DNA of 64,000 nt from Brachypodium distachyon. Its lineage: Eukaryota > Streptophyta > Magnoliopsida > Poales > Poaceae. Shown here in pieces: positions 1-12,688 of this stretch; within the stretch, counting starts at the first letter, position 1, and each line of letters begins with the position of its first letter. Location of the stretch: positions 8,680,001 to 8,744,000 of the forward strand of contig NC_016133.3 of assembly GCF_000005505.3 (NCBI RefSeq), in the 5' to 3' direction. Under the pieces are notes generated by a model. The model made no database searches, was not told the DNA's origin, and saw only the letters and a program-made list of their open reading frames with translations. The translations under genes were made by a program, and so were the position numbers.

Positions 1-638
1 GACTGTCCACGTTCATCTGGCTTAGTTTGACAAGCGCCCAATCATCCCCAATGTCCCTGAGCATATGGTCTTCAGGGATGTCCCAGCTCTGTCTCATCTG
101 CTCCCGAAGAGCTCTAGCCTTTGTGCACTGCATCGATCACTGCGTGATACCTGGTCTCCTCCTCCATACCACAAATCCTGCAGGTTCGCAAGATGCGATC
201 ATCGCGCTTATTCCTGTTGACCTGAACCGCCAGGGAGTTAGTGGCCAGCCTCCATCCGAAATTACGTACTTTCGGCGGGACTTTGGTGCGCCGTAGAATC
301 TTCCAGAGTTCACGATCTCCCCCAGGTCTGTGACTAGATTGACCCGAGAGGTTTTCCGAGATCATCTCCGAAAGGCCCTGCCGGTAGGCGCTCTTGACCG
401 AGAACTGACCAGACTGTTCATAGTGCCAACCGACAAAATCCTCAGTATTCCTTGCGGACAAGGGAATTTTCAGCATCGCGTCTGCGTCATGCGGGAGGAC
501 AGCATCCCTGACTTTCTGTTCATTCCAAGTGCGAGTCTCTTGGTTGATAAGATCCGAGACCCATCTAAATCTGCTGCCCCCTGTGCGTCCAGTAACCTTC
601 ATGTCCCCTGCTGGGAGCCAGTTATTCCGCCAAATTCT
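1..638 (-). pseudogene. LINE-1 copy A, 3' segment (zinc-binding region after reverse transcriptase)
   Basis: Read on the minus strand, this encodes the zinc-binding region that follows the reverse transcriptase in plant L1-like LINEs. It shows WRNNWLPAG, a WKILRRTKVPPKVRNF-type stretch and the CRICGMEEETRYHAV zinc motif near 170-130. The frame breaks near position 120; the next frame continues with KARALREQM toward the window edge, so the RNase H end lies outside. Its upstream neighbour in the element is not the adjacent DNA but 14633-17161: the reading there ends ...WRIGDGSKVRI and resumes here with WRNNW. The break is the solo Copia LTR insertion flanked by ATTCT (634-638 and 14628-14632). 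The copy is dead. Seen: frames and junction. Known: domain order of plant LINEs. Confidence 0.85.
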
Positions 639-1425
639 TGAAGGGTTCGTTGCATACAAAACAAAATATTTCCTACGGTTGAATTCACAAACGGGCCAAG
701 ATCATATCTAGGAGATGAAAGCAACGGGTAAACCGTAGTCTTAGAAGGACTCACCCACGAAGACTAAAAGCTTTGTTAACGAGAACGGTTCTCGTGGATG
801 ACGTAGACGATCACTTGCCGATCTCAAGATCGCGAAGATGAGTGGTGCAAACGGGCAGCGCATCTGCACTCGGTCACACGTACGGCTCGACGACGACCTC
901 CGATCCCTCGTTCCAGTGGGGCAGCGGAAGTAGTGGATCCACCAGAACTCCAACAGCACTACGACGTGGTGGTGGTGGTGGTGGAGAAACTATTTGAGCA
1001 GGGCTTCGCCTAAGCCATGGCTCGTGAGGTGGAGTAGCGGCAGAAAGGAACCAAGAGGTGCAAATGAGCGTGTAAGGGAGAGAGGAGCCCCACCCCTCTG
1101 TATATAGGAGTGGAAGGGCAGCAGCCCCAAGGGGTGCCCCCACCTCTCCCCTCTTCATGTGAGTGGACACTCCACTCAAACTCAAAAGTTCTCATAATGG
1201 GTGTAAAACTCCACTCAAAATGAAAGGGTTTTTCTCTCATAAATGAATAAAACATTTTAATTCTTTTATTTAATATTTGTCAATTCATTTAATCAACAAA
1301 CATTAACACTTATCCCCTTGAACTATTCCGATATCCCGAAACAATTTCGGTGCTCCTCGAAAACAATCACCGTGCTGTCCAATCTTTTCTCCAGTGTTCC
1401 GTATCCACTCAAAAGCGTCGATGGA

Positions 1426-1900
1426 CACTACAACAAAACATGCCCGTAGAGACGCCCAATTAGCAGACTAAAAACGTGATATTTCATCTCTATTGAGTTA
1501 TAGAGTCGCTTTCACAAAGCGTCCTTGAAGCGTCTCCTCAGGGACCGTGTCAAGTTATGTAGAGACGTTAGCTAAGCGTGTCTATAAGATATAAGACGCT
1601 TTGTAGAGATGTTGAAACTCGCGTCTATACATGTAGGGACGTTTTATTTGACACGTTTCACTCACGTCCGTACTAATAGTTTGACACGCTCAATTTACGT
1701 TGCAACAAATGTAGAGACGCTTTTACAAATTTGGACTAGCCCATCTCGTGAGCTAGTATTGGGTTGGGTTTTTTTTTTGAAAGGGTACTGCGTTGGGTTT
1801 TAGGCCCACCATTCTGCCGGCTACAAATTTGACCTAGCCCATCTCGTGAGCTAGTATTGGGTTGGTTTTTTTTTGAAAGGGTACTGGGTTGGGTTTTAAA
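1426..1900. repeat. CACTA terminal inverted repeat and subterminal repeat zone (left)
   Basis: After the terminal repeat, short motifs around GAGACG, AGAGTCGC and CGTCTC recur in both orientations from about 1447 to 1725. Two direct copies of a longer block follow, each with CTAGCCCATCTCGTGAGC (1736-1753 and 1834-1851) and a poly-T run. In En/Spm elements such motif arrays bind the accessory protein during transposition; that role is inferred here. Confidence 0.75.
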
Positions 1901-2533
1901 TCCACCATTTTGGCAGCCCAACTTAATTTAGAATTCATTGCACAGGCCAAGCCCATTTTCCTGAAAAAATATTTTTGTGTAGAATATTTTAAATTACAAA
2001 TCTTCTAGGAAAACGTTATTTTCTGTTTAAATTTGGAATTGTTATTTTCTTAATTTTGATGACGCACGTTCGCAGAATAAGTTGTACGAAGACAGGAGTA
2101 TATGATCTGCATCTTCGTTTCATGACCTTGTTCACACTCAGTTGTGCAAAGACAAAGTACATAATCTAAATGTTCATTTCATATATGACCATATTCTCAT
2201 AACAAGACTAACGAATACTAGAGCTTTGAATTGACTGCAGCAACAAATATGTTACAATAAATGGAGTTCACAAATCACAGCTGAATTAAACATCAGTGTA
2301 GATAAGTTGCAATACATAGAGAAAAGATCTTATTTGCACATATGTTTTGGTTCTAAATAATTGTATATCTATAAGCTTTGCTCTAACATAAACTTAATCT
2401 TTTTTGCTTATCCCTCGTCCAATATGTCTCTTGGCCTCAACCATCCTGCAAAGTAGGCAGATAAAATGAATACTCCTTGAAAATATAAGCTCTCCTGGGA
2501 GTGTAGAATGACATGTTTAATTTTCTGACGGAA
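1901..2533. other. CACTA interior, noncoding, AT-rich
   Basis: This stretch lies between the left subterminal repeats and the stop codon of the accessory gene. I see no gene in it; it should hold the 3' untranslated region of that minus-strand gene. Confidence 0.5.
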
Positions 2534-5264
2534 TTAGAATACCCTGTTGTTTGTCGGCTGGTTTGCAGTCGTTCTCTTAGCTCTTTTGACCTGTAAATCA
2601 CAACATGTGTTCATAAATAACAGTGTCCCCAATCAGACATTTGTGAATTCTTTGTGAACACCGAGTTGTTCCAGAATGAAAATACTTACATGTGACCGAG
2701 GCCAAGCAATAACATAACCAATAGCATCTTGTAGCATTTGACAATTTTCATATGGCCTTGGCAATCTTTCGTTTCCAGTTTTTGTGACAGCAAAAACCGA
2801 AACTGCATAATATTCATCTCCAAGCATGTTTCGTCCAACGACGTATGTTTTATCTTTACTCACTAAAGATCCTTTGGCAACCATTTTATTTTTGTTTCTT
2901 GGGTTTGCCGAAAACAAGAAGACTTCACTTTTACCCTATAATTCCAAGAAATAAAACATAGTCATTCATAAAGCATATTTAATTTAAAAAAGTTACAGTA
3001 ACACATACTGACATGGAAGAACTATTATGATACTCATCCAATTGACTAAACATTTAGAAGAGGACATTTGAATGCATAATATTTTATATATAGTATCACT
3101 TGTACGAAATAATACATACACATCCCTTTTGATCCATAGTTTGCATATACCTGGTTAGCGACTTGCGTGTCTGGTGTAATCAATTTTGTACAACTCTGAT
3201 TTGCCTTGTCACATTTTTCAATATGCGCTTCCTACAATTGATTCAGTTTAGTTGTAAGAAAGCTTATACAAAAATTGAATGGCTTGGTAGATAAGTACAA
3301 ATTACTCCACACACCTTTTCCACCATGTAGCATCTGGTAAAGTAAAATTGGTGTGACCCACTTTGGTTTTTGTACAGTTGCTAGGATGCAGTCCCTGCAA
3401 CTTACAATGAACAATTGATTTTAACATTGGCAACAACTAATAAAAAAGAATGCATCTAGTGTTGAGAGATAAAAAAACAACACGGCATCAAAATACTACA
3501 AACATCACCTGCACAGTGTTTGGTGGAGCATGAGTATCACGATTTGATTCTTCAACTTCATGTTCTGATTCATGTGGGATGTCACTGGCAGCATCTCTTT
3601 CATAGAGAGCAGAAATGAGAACATGGTCAAAGTACACTGATACAGAACAATTTATATTTGTAGAAATAGAGATGGGGTTCAAATACTAACTTCATCATTT
3701 TCTGTAATTACAGCTGCATTTCTCCAATCTTCACCAGGAATTTTTTTTGAAATAAATGTACGCATGAGAATCATCTCATCTCTCATGTCTTCCACATTAT
3801 CTTCAACTGCCCGTAGTGCAAATCGAACCTCTTTGTCTTGCTCAGGTTGCTGAACAAAAGTCAATCCCCGAGAAACCTTTACCCCACTCCAATACTTATC
3901 ATTATAGTAACCTCGAAATTGTGACTCTTTTCCATACACCCTTTTAAACACTTCTCTATAATCTTCCAATGAAAGACTCCCATTGTTATCTGTTTTCCTT
4001 TTTGCTAGTTCCTCCTATTGAAGTAAACATAAACATCTCATTAAACAATGTAGATACTATGATTAAAATTGAAGTGTTTATTTCTGCCATATGTAGTAGT
4101 ATACCATTAGTATCTTTGTATTCTCGTTATTGTAATTTCCATTCTTCTTCTTGTGAGCTTCATCCCAAAGGTCAATCTTGGGAACCTTTGCTTTCCTAAT
4201 GATTTCCTATGAAAAAAAGCAGAGTACAATATTTATAAAGTTTCGTGTTAAAAGTAAAAATATTCAGTTTGCCAAGTAACACAACACATGGAGAGGATAA
4301 AATATCACCATCTCTTTTAGGAGCCTAGCATGACTTTTTCTCCCTGTCGTGTGTGAATTCTTTTGATTCTTTGCACATTGGGAGTTCTTTTCACATAATT
4401 TCTAGAAAAAATAGATTCAGTCAATAATAATGCAAGCAAACTAGCTATGGATTTTAGTTCAAGTATGAGACAATGGATACATCACCGTGTGTGAATCCTG
4501 GCACCACAGTCCAATAAGAGTGTCCCATTGATGTTTATTAACACCTTTTGGAACATCTGCCATAATTGCATCTAATGTCCTCTCGTGCCGGTTGTAATAT
4601 TTTTTCTTCAAACGAGATTTGTAGGCTCTCCATCTTTTGCTAATAGTCATTAGGATCCAATCCCTTGTAAGCTGCTTTGTGTCATGAGGGTAGACAAATT
4701 TCTCCTTAAACAAGTAACTTGGTTGTTAGCATATGAAATGAACATACTGATTCAAGGAATAGTGCTATGAAAATTGTACCTCCACATCATTGATCATGTT
4801 CTGATGTTTTGACAGAAACAATTCATTATCCCATCTCGGAATGTGCAGCGGTGCAAATGTTGAGTTCTCTGCTAGACTGCCAAGGTGTTGACTAAGAATG
4901 GTAGCTGACCGTTGATTTGGAATACCATTTTCATCAGTTTCCACGATTATTTTTCCTCCCTTTAAGGCAGGAAAATTTTTAACTCGAAATTCCCCTAAAA
5001 TTTGACGCACCTCTCCATTTGGCCCTGCATATAAGAATATCACACTGGTGCACAACTGGTGGAAAATTACACTAAGAATGTATATGAAACATTATTTTTT
5101 AGCATACAAATTATCTTAATTTGACCAGTAGACTCAGGAGGCCTCTGTCCTAACATATCGTCAATCTCTGGAGGACCTTGTAAATTTCTTTCACCAGATT
5201 CCACATTTTCTGCATCCTCTAATGGAATATTCAAGTTTCGTAGCCGTCTAGGTAGCCTCGCCAT
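2534..5264 (-). CDS. CACTA accessory protein (Ptta/En/Spm, Transposase_24 type), multi-exon
   Basis: This is a minus-strand gene starting with MARLPRRLRNLN at 5264. Blocks follow in family order. A central domain includes SKRWRAYKSRLKKKYY and GLWCQDSHT (4700-4480). KLCEKNSQCAKNQKNSHTTG (4390-4330) is the hallmark NKxxR...HxxG-like stretch of Ptta/En/Spm proteins. A charged block with EVFKRVYGKES (3960-3690) comes next. The C-terminal domain ends LPRPYENCQ...DAIGYVIAWPRSH (2900-2690). A GTAAGT donor follows at 2689, with an acceptor at 2591, and the last exon (2590-2534) stops TAA in phase. These proteins bind element ends; they are not the DDE enzyme. I did not fix every exon border, but found no in-frame stop inside the recognised blocks. 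It lies downstream of the transposase on the same strand. Confidence 0.72.
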
Positions 5265-6205
5265 AATATCTTCACTAAAGCAATGCAAAGAACAGATCTC
5301 AGTACGGCAACAATCTAATGATAGATAATTATGTGCATAAGCAAAGATCCTATGATCTGCATTTGTTTAGAACTATTTACAGTACTGCAATCTCAAGTTC
5401 AGGAATAATAGTCAGCCCATTACTTGTAACACAAGATCCTACAGTATAGTGCATTATCTAATATACAATTAAACCATGTGAGATCAACAGGTTAGCACAG
5501 CTGTGACTACGGCAATCAGAACAACAGATTAAACATGTGCAGCGATCACACAAATTTTATCTAAAAAATGCATTGCGGTGCCAGATCTCCAGATGCAATT
5601 GATGGATTAGTTATTATCTGTCCAGATTGAATCAGAAAGGGAAGGGAGGGAGAGATGCTGCGCATAAAAAGCAGAGAATCACAGGGGAATCGAAGGGAAG
5701 CGGAAAGGGAAGGGATAGAGATATGTGCGCCTGGCGGCAATCAGAATCGCCTCCACGTCGCGTGACCTCTCCGCAGTGGCGCCGCTCCAGCTCGCCTCCA
5801 GCGTCCCGGCCGGCAGCGACGGGCAAGTCAATAACTACAGGGGACAAGGGCCACATATAGAGGAGATACCTGCGTCTGCGTCTGAAGGGAGGGAGGACCT
5901 GGGCCTGCGTCTGCGCCTGAAGGGAGGGAGGACCTGGGTCTGAGGCGGCGCCGGCGCTGGAGCAGATCGGGGAGGACGAAGAAGTTCCTTATTTTTAGAT
6001 GGGACGAAGAAGTTGGAGGCGAAGGATGGAGGCTCGGGACGGCGGCCAGGAATTTATAGGAGGGGTTTTCGTTCGTAAAAAAATGCGGCAATGCTTTTTA
6101 GGCGGCAAATTTAGAAAATTAAAAGCGGCAAGCTAAAATATTTTTTACCACCATAATAAAAGGTATTTTAACTATATATTTCGTATTTCCTAGATGAATA
6201 TTGTA
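5265..6205. other. CACTA interior spacer with GC-rich block
   Basis: An AT-rich part (to about 5610) is followed by a GC-rich block (5630-6060). The block contains a short tandem repeat near 5870-5943: two copies of a unit with GAAGGGAGGGAGGACCTGGG. Because the accessory gene runs left from 5264, this block is placed where its promoter and leader would be. No coding signal convinced me. Confidence 0.4.
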
Positions 6206-6431
6206 CTTCCTCCGTTTCACAAAGAACGGCGCACACGATTTTCGAGGTCAAATTTTGACCAACGATTAGACCAATTATATGTTACAAAATTTATATCGTT
6301 GGAAAGATTTTTGAAATAAGAATCAACTGATATAATTTTTGTAACACATAAGCATCAAATCATTAGTCTAACTATTGGTCAAAAAAAAATCTTGAAATGA
6401 GTGCGTGCCATTCTTTGTGAAATGCAAGGAG
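6206..6431. mobile_element. Stowaway-like MITE inside the CACTA element
   Basis: The ends are CTTCCTCCGTTTCAC and (mirror) GTGAAATGCAAGGAG, flanked by TA on both sides (6204-6205, 6432-6433). The interior carries TATCGTTGGAAAGATTTTTG, shared with the MITEs at 32615 and 58841. It is 226 bp and noncoding. Confidence 0.85.
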
Positions 6432-7694
6432 TATATGATAAGTATCATGCTAAAAACGAATAAAAAATTGAATAGTATTTGTTGGAGGGAGAAACTCCTC
6501 ATTGCTCTGAGCTGACAAAGTCGATGAGTCATGATGCAGCAGGGTCTGGAGCCAAGGTGGCATGGAGAGATGCGGTGCGGCATGGCACCACACAGAGGGC
6601 TCGCATCCCGGGTGGCAAAGGAGTGGCATGATGGTGCGTCTCTTGGCGGTTTCACCCACAAGTCCTCCAATGGCGGCACCCGCGACAACTTGTGCCTAAG
6701 TGGTGCTCTCAAAGGTGTGACATACTGACATCCCCACATATTTGGCGTGTGTAAGACTTCCTCTTTAGGGGCATGTTTTGGCGTTTCGGCACCATTCCCA
6801 CCCCTCAGTTTTCTCTTCGACTTCCACTGGTCCGTTTTCTTGGCGTTTCGGCACAATTCCCACCCTTGGTTCTCTCTTCGACTTCCGCCGGTCGGTTTTT
6901 TTTAGTAAAATACATTGTAGATCATAATTCTTTCGCAAAAATGCCAAGTTAGTCCTAGAACTTTCAAAATGCACATTTGAGTCATAATAGTTTCATAAGT
7001 TGTTCATCTGAGGTCCTAATATTGTTTGCCCGTGGTGTGTCTCTCCTCTCTAAATATCTAGATATATCAATATTTCTAAATATCTCTCCTCTCTAAAGGT
7101 GGGAGAATCCTCTCTAAATATTTCAGTCAATGAAGTAAGGCATTACCCAAAGATATTGCAGCAATTTTTATTTATGAATTTAAATCCTAGAATTGTAATT
7201 TGACAATGAAATAGGCTGGCTGGCAAGCGAACAAGATAAATCATAGAGCAAATAGGATTCTGAACTGTAACTGTACAGACACAGGTATCAAAGGGCACAA
7301 AAGGATTTCAGGGGTTTGTTGTCCTGGACAGCTTATTGCTACAGAAGGATAAAAAGAAAGCAAATTGTGTGGTTAAGCACTATTGTCAGAACAATGCTTG
7401 TCCAACTCTGCCTCCAGACATGGTCTAAACTCTAAAGTCTAAACATACCCCACTCATCCAAACAAGCAATCATAAAGAAGCATTCCCAAGTCAATTGCTG
7501 AACAGGCATAGAAGTGCAGATGTATCAGCTAACAGAAACTAAATTAAAATCAATACTCTAAACATATTTGCCTCCTTGAGCTGGTTTCTAACATAAATGG
7601 ACTTAGCATACATGTCCGGCCTTACAAACCTGAAAGGGCCTACGAAAAGAAACATAAATAAGAGCTGCCTAAAATATACTCAAAACATAATGGT
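6432..7694. other. CACTA interior noncoding with a 60-bp tandem repeat
   Basis: The only structure seen is a two-copy tandem repeat of about 63 bp (6777-6839 and 6840-6900), each copy starting TGGCGTTTCGGCAC. AT-rich sequence fills the rest. It lies between the transposase stop and the MITE; no gene recognised. Confidence 0.4.
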
Positions 7695-10600
7695 CTACTC
7701 TGCTTCATCGGACGGCTGTTCTGCACCCATGTCAAAATAATCACGAGGCCTGAATTTCATCACCGCATTCCAAACATCACTTTTTGGATCTTCGACATAA
7801 AAAACATGTTCCACTTGGGACGAAAATACAAAAGGATCATGCTCTAACGTCTCTCCAGTATGTATTTTCCGCGAGAAGTTCACAAGAGTGAATCCAAAAT
7901 CATCTTTTGTAAGGCCAGCTCGGTGATGAACATCATACCAATCACATTTGAAGAGCACAACCCTGTAATCTTTGTATGACAATTCCCAAATGTCAGACAA
8001 TCTGCCATAGTAGCAGACACCATCTTCTGCAGTGTTCACTACACCACTATTTTGCGTGACACGTCCTGTCTCGCGACTCATAGTGTGAAACCTGAAACCA
8101 TTAATGATATATCCACTGTAGCACATGCCACATTTGCTTGGTTTTGCAGCCAATGCTCTTATCTTTTCCGTGATTTCTGGTCCATCATCTTGTAAAACCT
8201 GTATGTACAAAGAGTTACAATTTAATTTCCTATGTATGCAGTTCATAGAATTGGAACATGCTAAACAGTACCTTTTGTTCCAGCCAGTCAGCGAAGTGTC
8301 TATTAATCAACTTCTCAATGTCATCAGGCATCAAATTAGATAAGTGGCATGGTTTCATTTTCTCTTGTTCCACAAATTCTCTGTAACAACGAAACAAATT
8401 ATATGATTATTTTTTGCCAACTTGTTAAGAAAAATTATAATGTATATAGCAGCGATATATACCCACCTACGAAACTGTTCAAGCTCATCACAGTGTCGCA
8501 AGACATATCGATGTGCTTGAATTAAAAGCTGGTTATCAAACTGGCCTACAGTGATAGCTCTTCCGATTGGTTCACCAGCACTATCAAACATATACATGTC
8601 CTTAATCTTCTCTGAAGGCTCAGGATTTCTAGATGTTATTGTGAAACGTGTGGTTCCTTCTAGAAATCGTGAGCAAAAGGTCAAGCATTCTTCAGCAATA
8701 TATCCTTCAGCAATCGAACCTTCAGGATACGCTCTATTGCGCATAAATCCTTTCAGCCGAACAAAATATCTAAAATATAATTAAGAAATAGTGTTACTTA
8801 TACGCATTGTGGAAGATAACAAATCAAAGCAAAGTTTACATACCTCTCTAAAGGGTACATCCACCGGTAATTCACTGGACCACCAAGTTTTACTTCTTCA
8901 ACCAAGTGCACCATTACATGAACCATGACAGTAAAGAATGATGGAAGAAAATTTCTCTCCATGTTACAAAGTGTCATCACAATACTCTCTTGCAGCTTGT
9001 CAAGCTCAGAAACATCTAACACTTTAGAGCATAGCTTCTTGAAGAAATTAGCTAGGTCAATAACTATTGTCATGACATCTTTGCTGGGGTAACAAAATCG
9101 AAGTGCAATAGGAAGAATGTCTTCTAGAATTACGTGGCAGTCATGGCTTTTGAGGCCAGTCAAAGTACATTCTTTCATGTTGACACACCTTGAAATGTTT
9201 GAGGCATAACCATCAAGGGTCCTCATATTCTTAATCACCGAACAAAGAATCTCCTTCTTTTCTCTAGACATAGTAAAAGGTGCAGGGGGCAATACCGGTT
9301 TCCTATTGTTTACTACAGGATCAGGTTGAAGCTTAGGTCGAATTCCAAGTTCTACCAAGTCAAGTCGTGCATTAAGGTCATCCTTTGTTTTAGAATCAAT
9401 ATCCAATAAGGTTCCAATTAAATTGTCACACACATTTTTCTCTATATGCATCACATCCAGATTGTGCCTTAACTTGTTGTGTTCCCAATACGACAGATCA
9501 AAGAATATTGACTTCTTTTTGAACCAATCCTCAGGCTTCTTTTCAGATATACCCGCGTGATTATGATTTGTTCTTCCCCGACTCTCTTTTACGCTTCTTC
9601 TCTCCACCATTTTCTCTTTCTTTTTCACCATTTCCTCCCCCTTTTTTCCCTTTCCCTTTCCCTTTCCCTTTCTTTGATATGGTGACCGGTTTCCCCAACA
9701 CAAACACTCTGCCCTGCAAGATGCTCAAGGCTGAGCTACCACTCATAGTTGTAGGCACAAGTTCAGTCTCTTTGGTGCCATCAAACTCCTGCTTCTTCCG
9801 ACTCCGAAATGGATGTCCCTGTGGTAGCCATCGGCGATGACCCATATAACAAAACTTTTTACACTTCTTTAGGCGAAATGATCTTGTAGAAACAGCACAA
9901 GACGGACATGCATATTTACCACTGGTGCTCCAACCATACAGGTAAGCTAGTCCACAATAGTGCAGCTTTGAGAGAAAATGTCTTTTGTGTACAAGAGTCA
10001 AATGTTTCCACACCCTCCCACAGGAGTAAGAGCTCATTGATCAGCGGCTGTAGATATACATCAATGTCATTTCTTGGGGAATGTGGTCCAGGAATGATCA
10101 TCGACAAAATTAAAGATGTTTGTTTCATGCAAATCCAAGGTGGTAGGTTGTATGGAATAAGCATCACTGGCCAAGTACTATGCTGTGAGCTCATGTTCTC
10201 GAAAGGGTTGAATCCATCGCTCGCAAGGCCAAGTCGTACATTACGGGCATCTGCAGCAAATTCATTAGGATATCTAGAATCAAGATCCTTCCAAGCCTCG
10301 CCATCAGCAGGATGTCGCATGAATCCATCTTTTGTACGGCCCTCGTCATGCCAACGCATGTCTATGGATGTTTCTTTAGTTGGAAAGAGCCTTTGCAGCC
10401 TTGGTATCAAAGGGAAATAACGCAACACCTTGGCTGGTTTCTTCTTCTTTTTACATTTACTTGGACACCCTTTCTTGTCATCCATAACCCAACGAGAGGT
10501 ACCACAGACATGACAAGACTCTTGGTTAGCTCTTTCACCTCGGTAAAGCATGCAGTCATTTGGGCATGCATGGATTTTCTCATAGTCCAGCCCTAAACCA

Positions 10601-11326
10601 CGGATTATTTTTTTTGCTTCATAATATTTCTTCGGTAGGTCTATGTGAGGAAATGCAATAGATAATACTCCAAGTAGGTGTGTGAATGACTTCTGAGACC
10701 ACCCATGTAAACATTTCATGTGATATAAAGTGACGATGAATGACAACCTCGAAAATGCTTCACATCCTGGATATAAATCTGTGTTTGCTTCCTTCAAGAA
10801 GTCTGCATATGTATCAGTTTTCCTTCCCATATCACCTTCTGCACTTGCAGTATTTACATCCTCAGGCATGCTAGCTTCCACATTGTCAAACTCAAACTGA
10901 ACATCACTTTGTTTACCATCAGATGTGCTTGACATTGTTTCGAAGCTGTTAACTACAAAAAATGCAGCATTTAGGAGTCCATGCATGTCATGCATTCTTC
11001 CGCTACTGCCTCCAGCAACAGAATTTGTTGGAACACCAGGAATATGCGAACTGATGTTATCTTCTACGCGCGCAAATGCAAATGATGGCTCATTATAATC
11101 CTCTCCATGGCAAACCCATTTAATGTAACCCGGAAGAATACCATCACACCTCAGGTGGGTTTTAACTTCATCATAATTTTGTGTTCTTCTATTTCGACAC
11201 TTCACGCATGGACAGAGGATTTTTTTCATCATGTGGAACATCACGAAAGGCAAAAGATAGGGATTGCTCAACACCATCTTTATAATCAGCACTTGTTCTT
11301 GGTTTACTCATCCAACCTCGATCCAT
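7695..11326 (-). pseudogene. CACTA transposase, TNP2-like (Transposase_21), frame-broken
   Basis: The apparent start MDRGWMSKPRTSADYKD is at 11326. The transposase-associated zinc motif CPCVKCRNRR follows, then the TNP2 catalytic region (KTDTYADFLKEAN, CPNDCMLYRGE, CHVCGTSRW, LGLASDGFNPF, about 10900-10060). Next come the GWSTSGKYACPSC block, the LRHNLDVMHIEKNVCDNLIG block and the DUF4218/DUF4216-like C-terminus (CYYGRLSDIWELSY, VFYVEDP). Exons as read: 11326-8844, 8769-8467, 8380-8272 and 8198-7695. Two lesions occur in exon 1: a 7-T run at 11220-11226 shifts frame just before the zinc motif, and a small deletion near 9940-9955 shifts it again. An in-frame run of CCCTTT hexamers near 9645-9675 encodes a Lys-Gly repeat. 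The enzyme would cut and join element ends in the nucleus. Confidence 0.88.
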
Positions 11327-11811
11327 CACTCTTTGATATGCTGCAGTAATTAACACAAAATAGATCAGTTTGTAATTAATTGTCTGATGTATATTTCTAC
11401 CTACGGTACATTCATGCAGCTATTGATTAACAAGTTTTAAGTGGGGAAGTATCTTAATTCTTTTGAGATTTAGCATAATATATCTTCCGTGTTGAGCTGT
11501 CCATGGGTGTGAATGATCAGTAATGAATTCCAAATTATCACGCTACAAATTTTTTGAACATAATATTCGATGGTACAATTACTAAGGATTTTCTAAACAA
11601 ACAACACAGAACAACAACGCAGCTAAGTTGGCGGCATTTTCTGCACAAGTCAAAAGAACCTCGGTAATCTACTCTATAATATGTTCAATGTGCTCTGTCA
11701 CACGTGGCTCACAAGTAGGAGGTAACCATTGCAGCTCAGCCATGTCAACAAGAAACTAGTTTATGAATCAGGTATTGGACACAAAATTTATATAAAAAAA
11801 ACACCAAATTT

Positions 11812-11848
<37 letters not shown>

Positions 11849-12688
11849 TACCAATTGGGGATTTTAGGCCGACAATGGACTTGAAGATTGAACAGCACCA
11901 CAGTCAAATTGAAGATTGGACAAATTTGGGGAGTCGGCCAGTCGGAGGAGACGGCGAGTGGGCGACGGGTGACTGCCGGACGGCGATTCTGTGCTGCCGC
12001 GCTAGGCCGACGGCGAACGTGAATCCCTGACGTAGTGGGCGGGGCCAACGGGAGCCAGGGAGACGGACAATGGAGGAGGTGTGTGGCTGGGTGGAGGCGA
12101 GGAGGCAGGCGGCGGGCAGCACTGCGGCAGAACCGTGCGGTGGCCGGCGGCGTTGTGTTGTGCTTCAGCTTTCTCCCCGATTCAGTTTGCTCCCGCCGCC
12201 ATCCAGATCAGGCAATTTGTCCCCGATTCAGTTTTTTGAGGGAATTTTTTTTTTGAGGGAACGTCCCCGATTCAGTTGGAGGTTGGGCGCCCGTTCAACT
12301 TTCTCTCGATCGATCTGGTGCGCTCTTATTGAGGGGCCAAGCTGGGCCAGGTGCTACCTGGGCTGTAGCAAAATAGGATAAAACAACAGGCAAAAAAAAA
12401 GAAATGAGACCAGTCAAGATTTGTTAGCCCATTAGCACCACCAGGCCCATGGAAGCACCACCCAGCCCAGGGAGCAGCAGGGCTGCTCGAAGCAAGCCTG
12501 AGCCACGCTATCATCTATGAAAAGGAATGTTTTGCTCAAACAAAAATGAAAAGAAATATCAGTTCAAACACGAACACAAAAACACTTCTGTCATGTTGGC
12601 TATCAACCTTTCAGATGTTTTTACCTTCTCGGTTGAGCGTTCAAATTTGGAACACGCAAGTATTTAACAGATTTAATTACTTTGATTA
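11327..12688. other. CACTA 5' region upstream of the transposase
   Basis: This is the promoter/leader side of the minus-strand transposase. It includes a (GA)n microsatellite at about 11813-11845 and a GC-rich block at 11930-12500. The short open frames here show no domain and read in several frames; I take them as noise. Confidence 0.4.
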
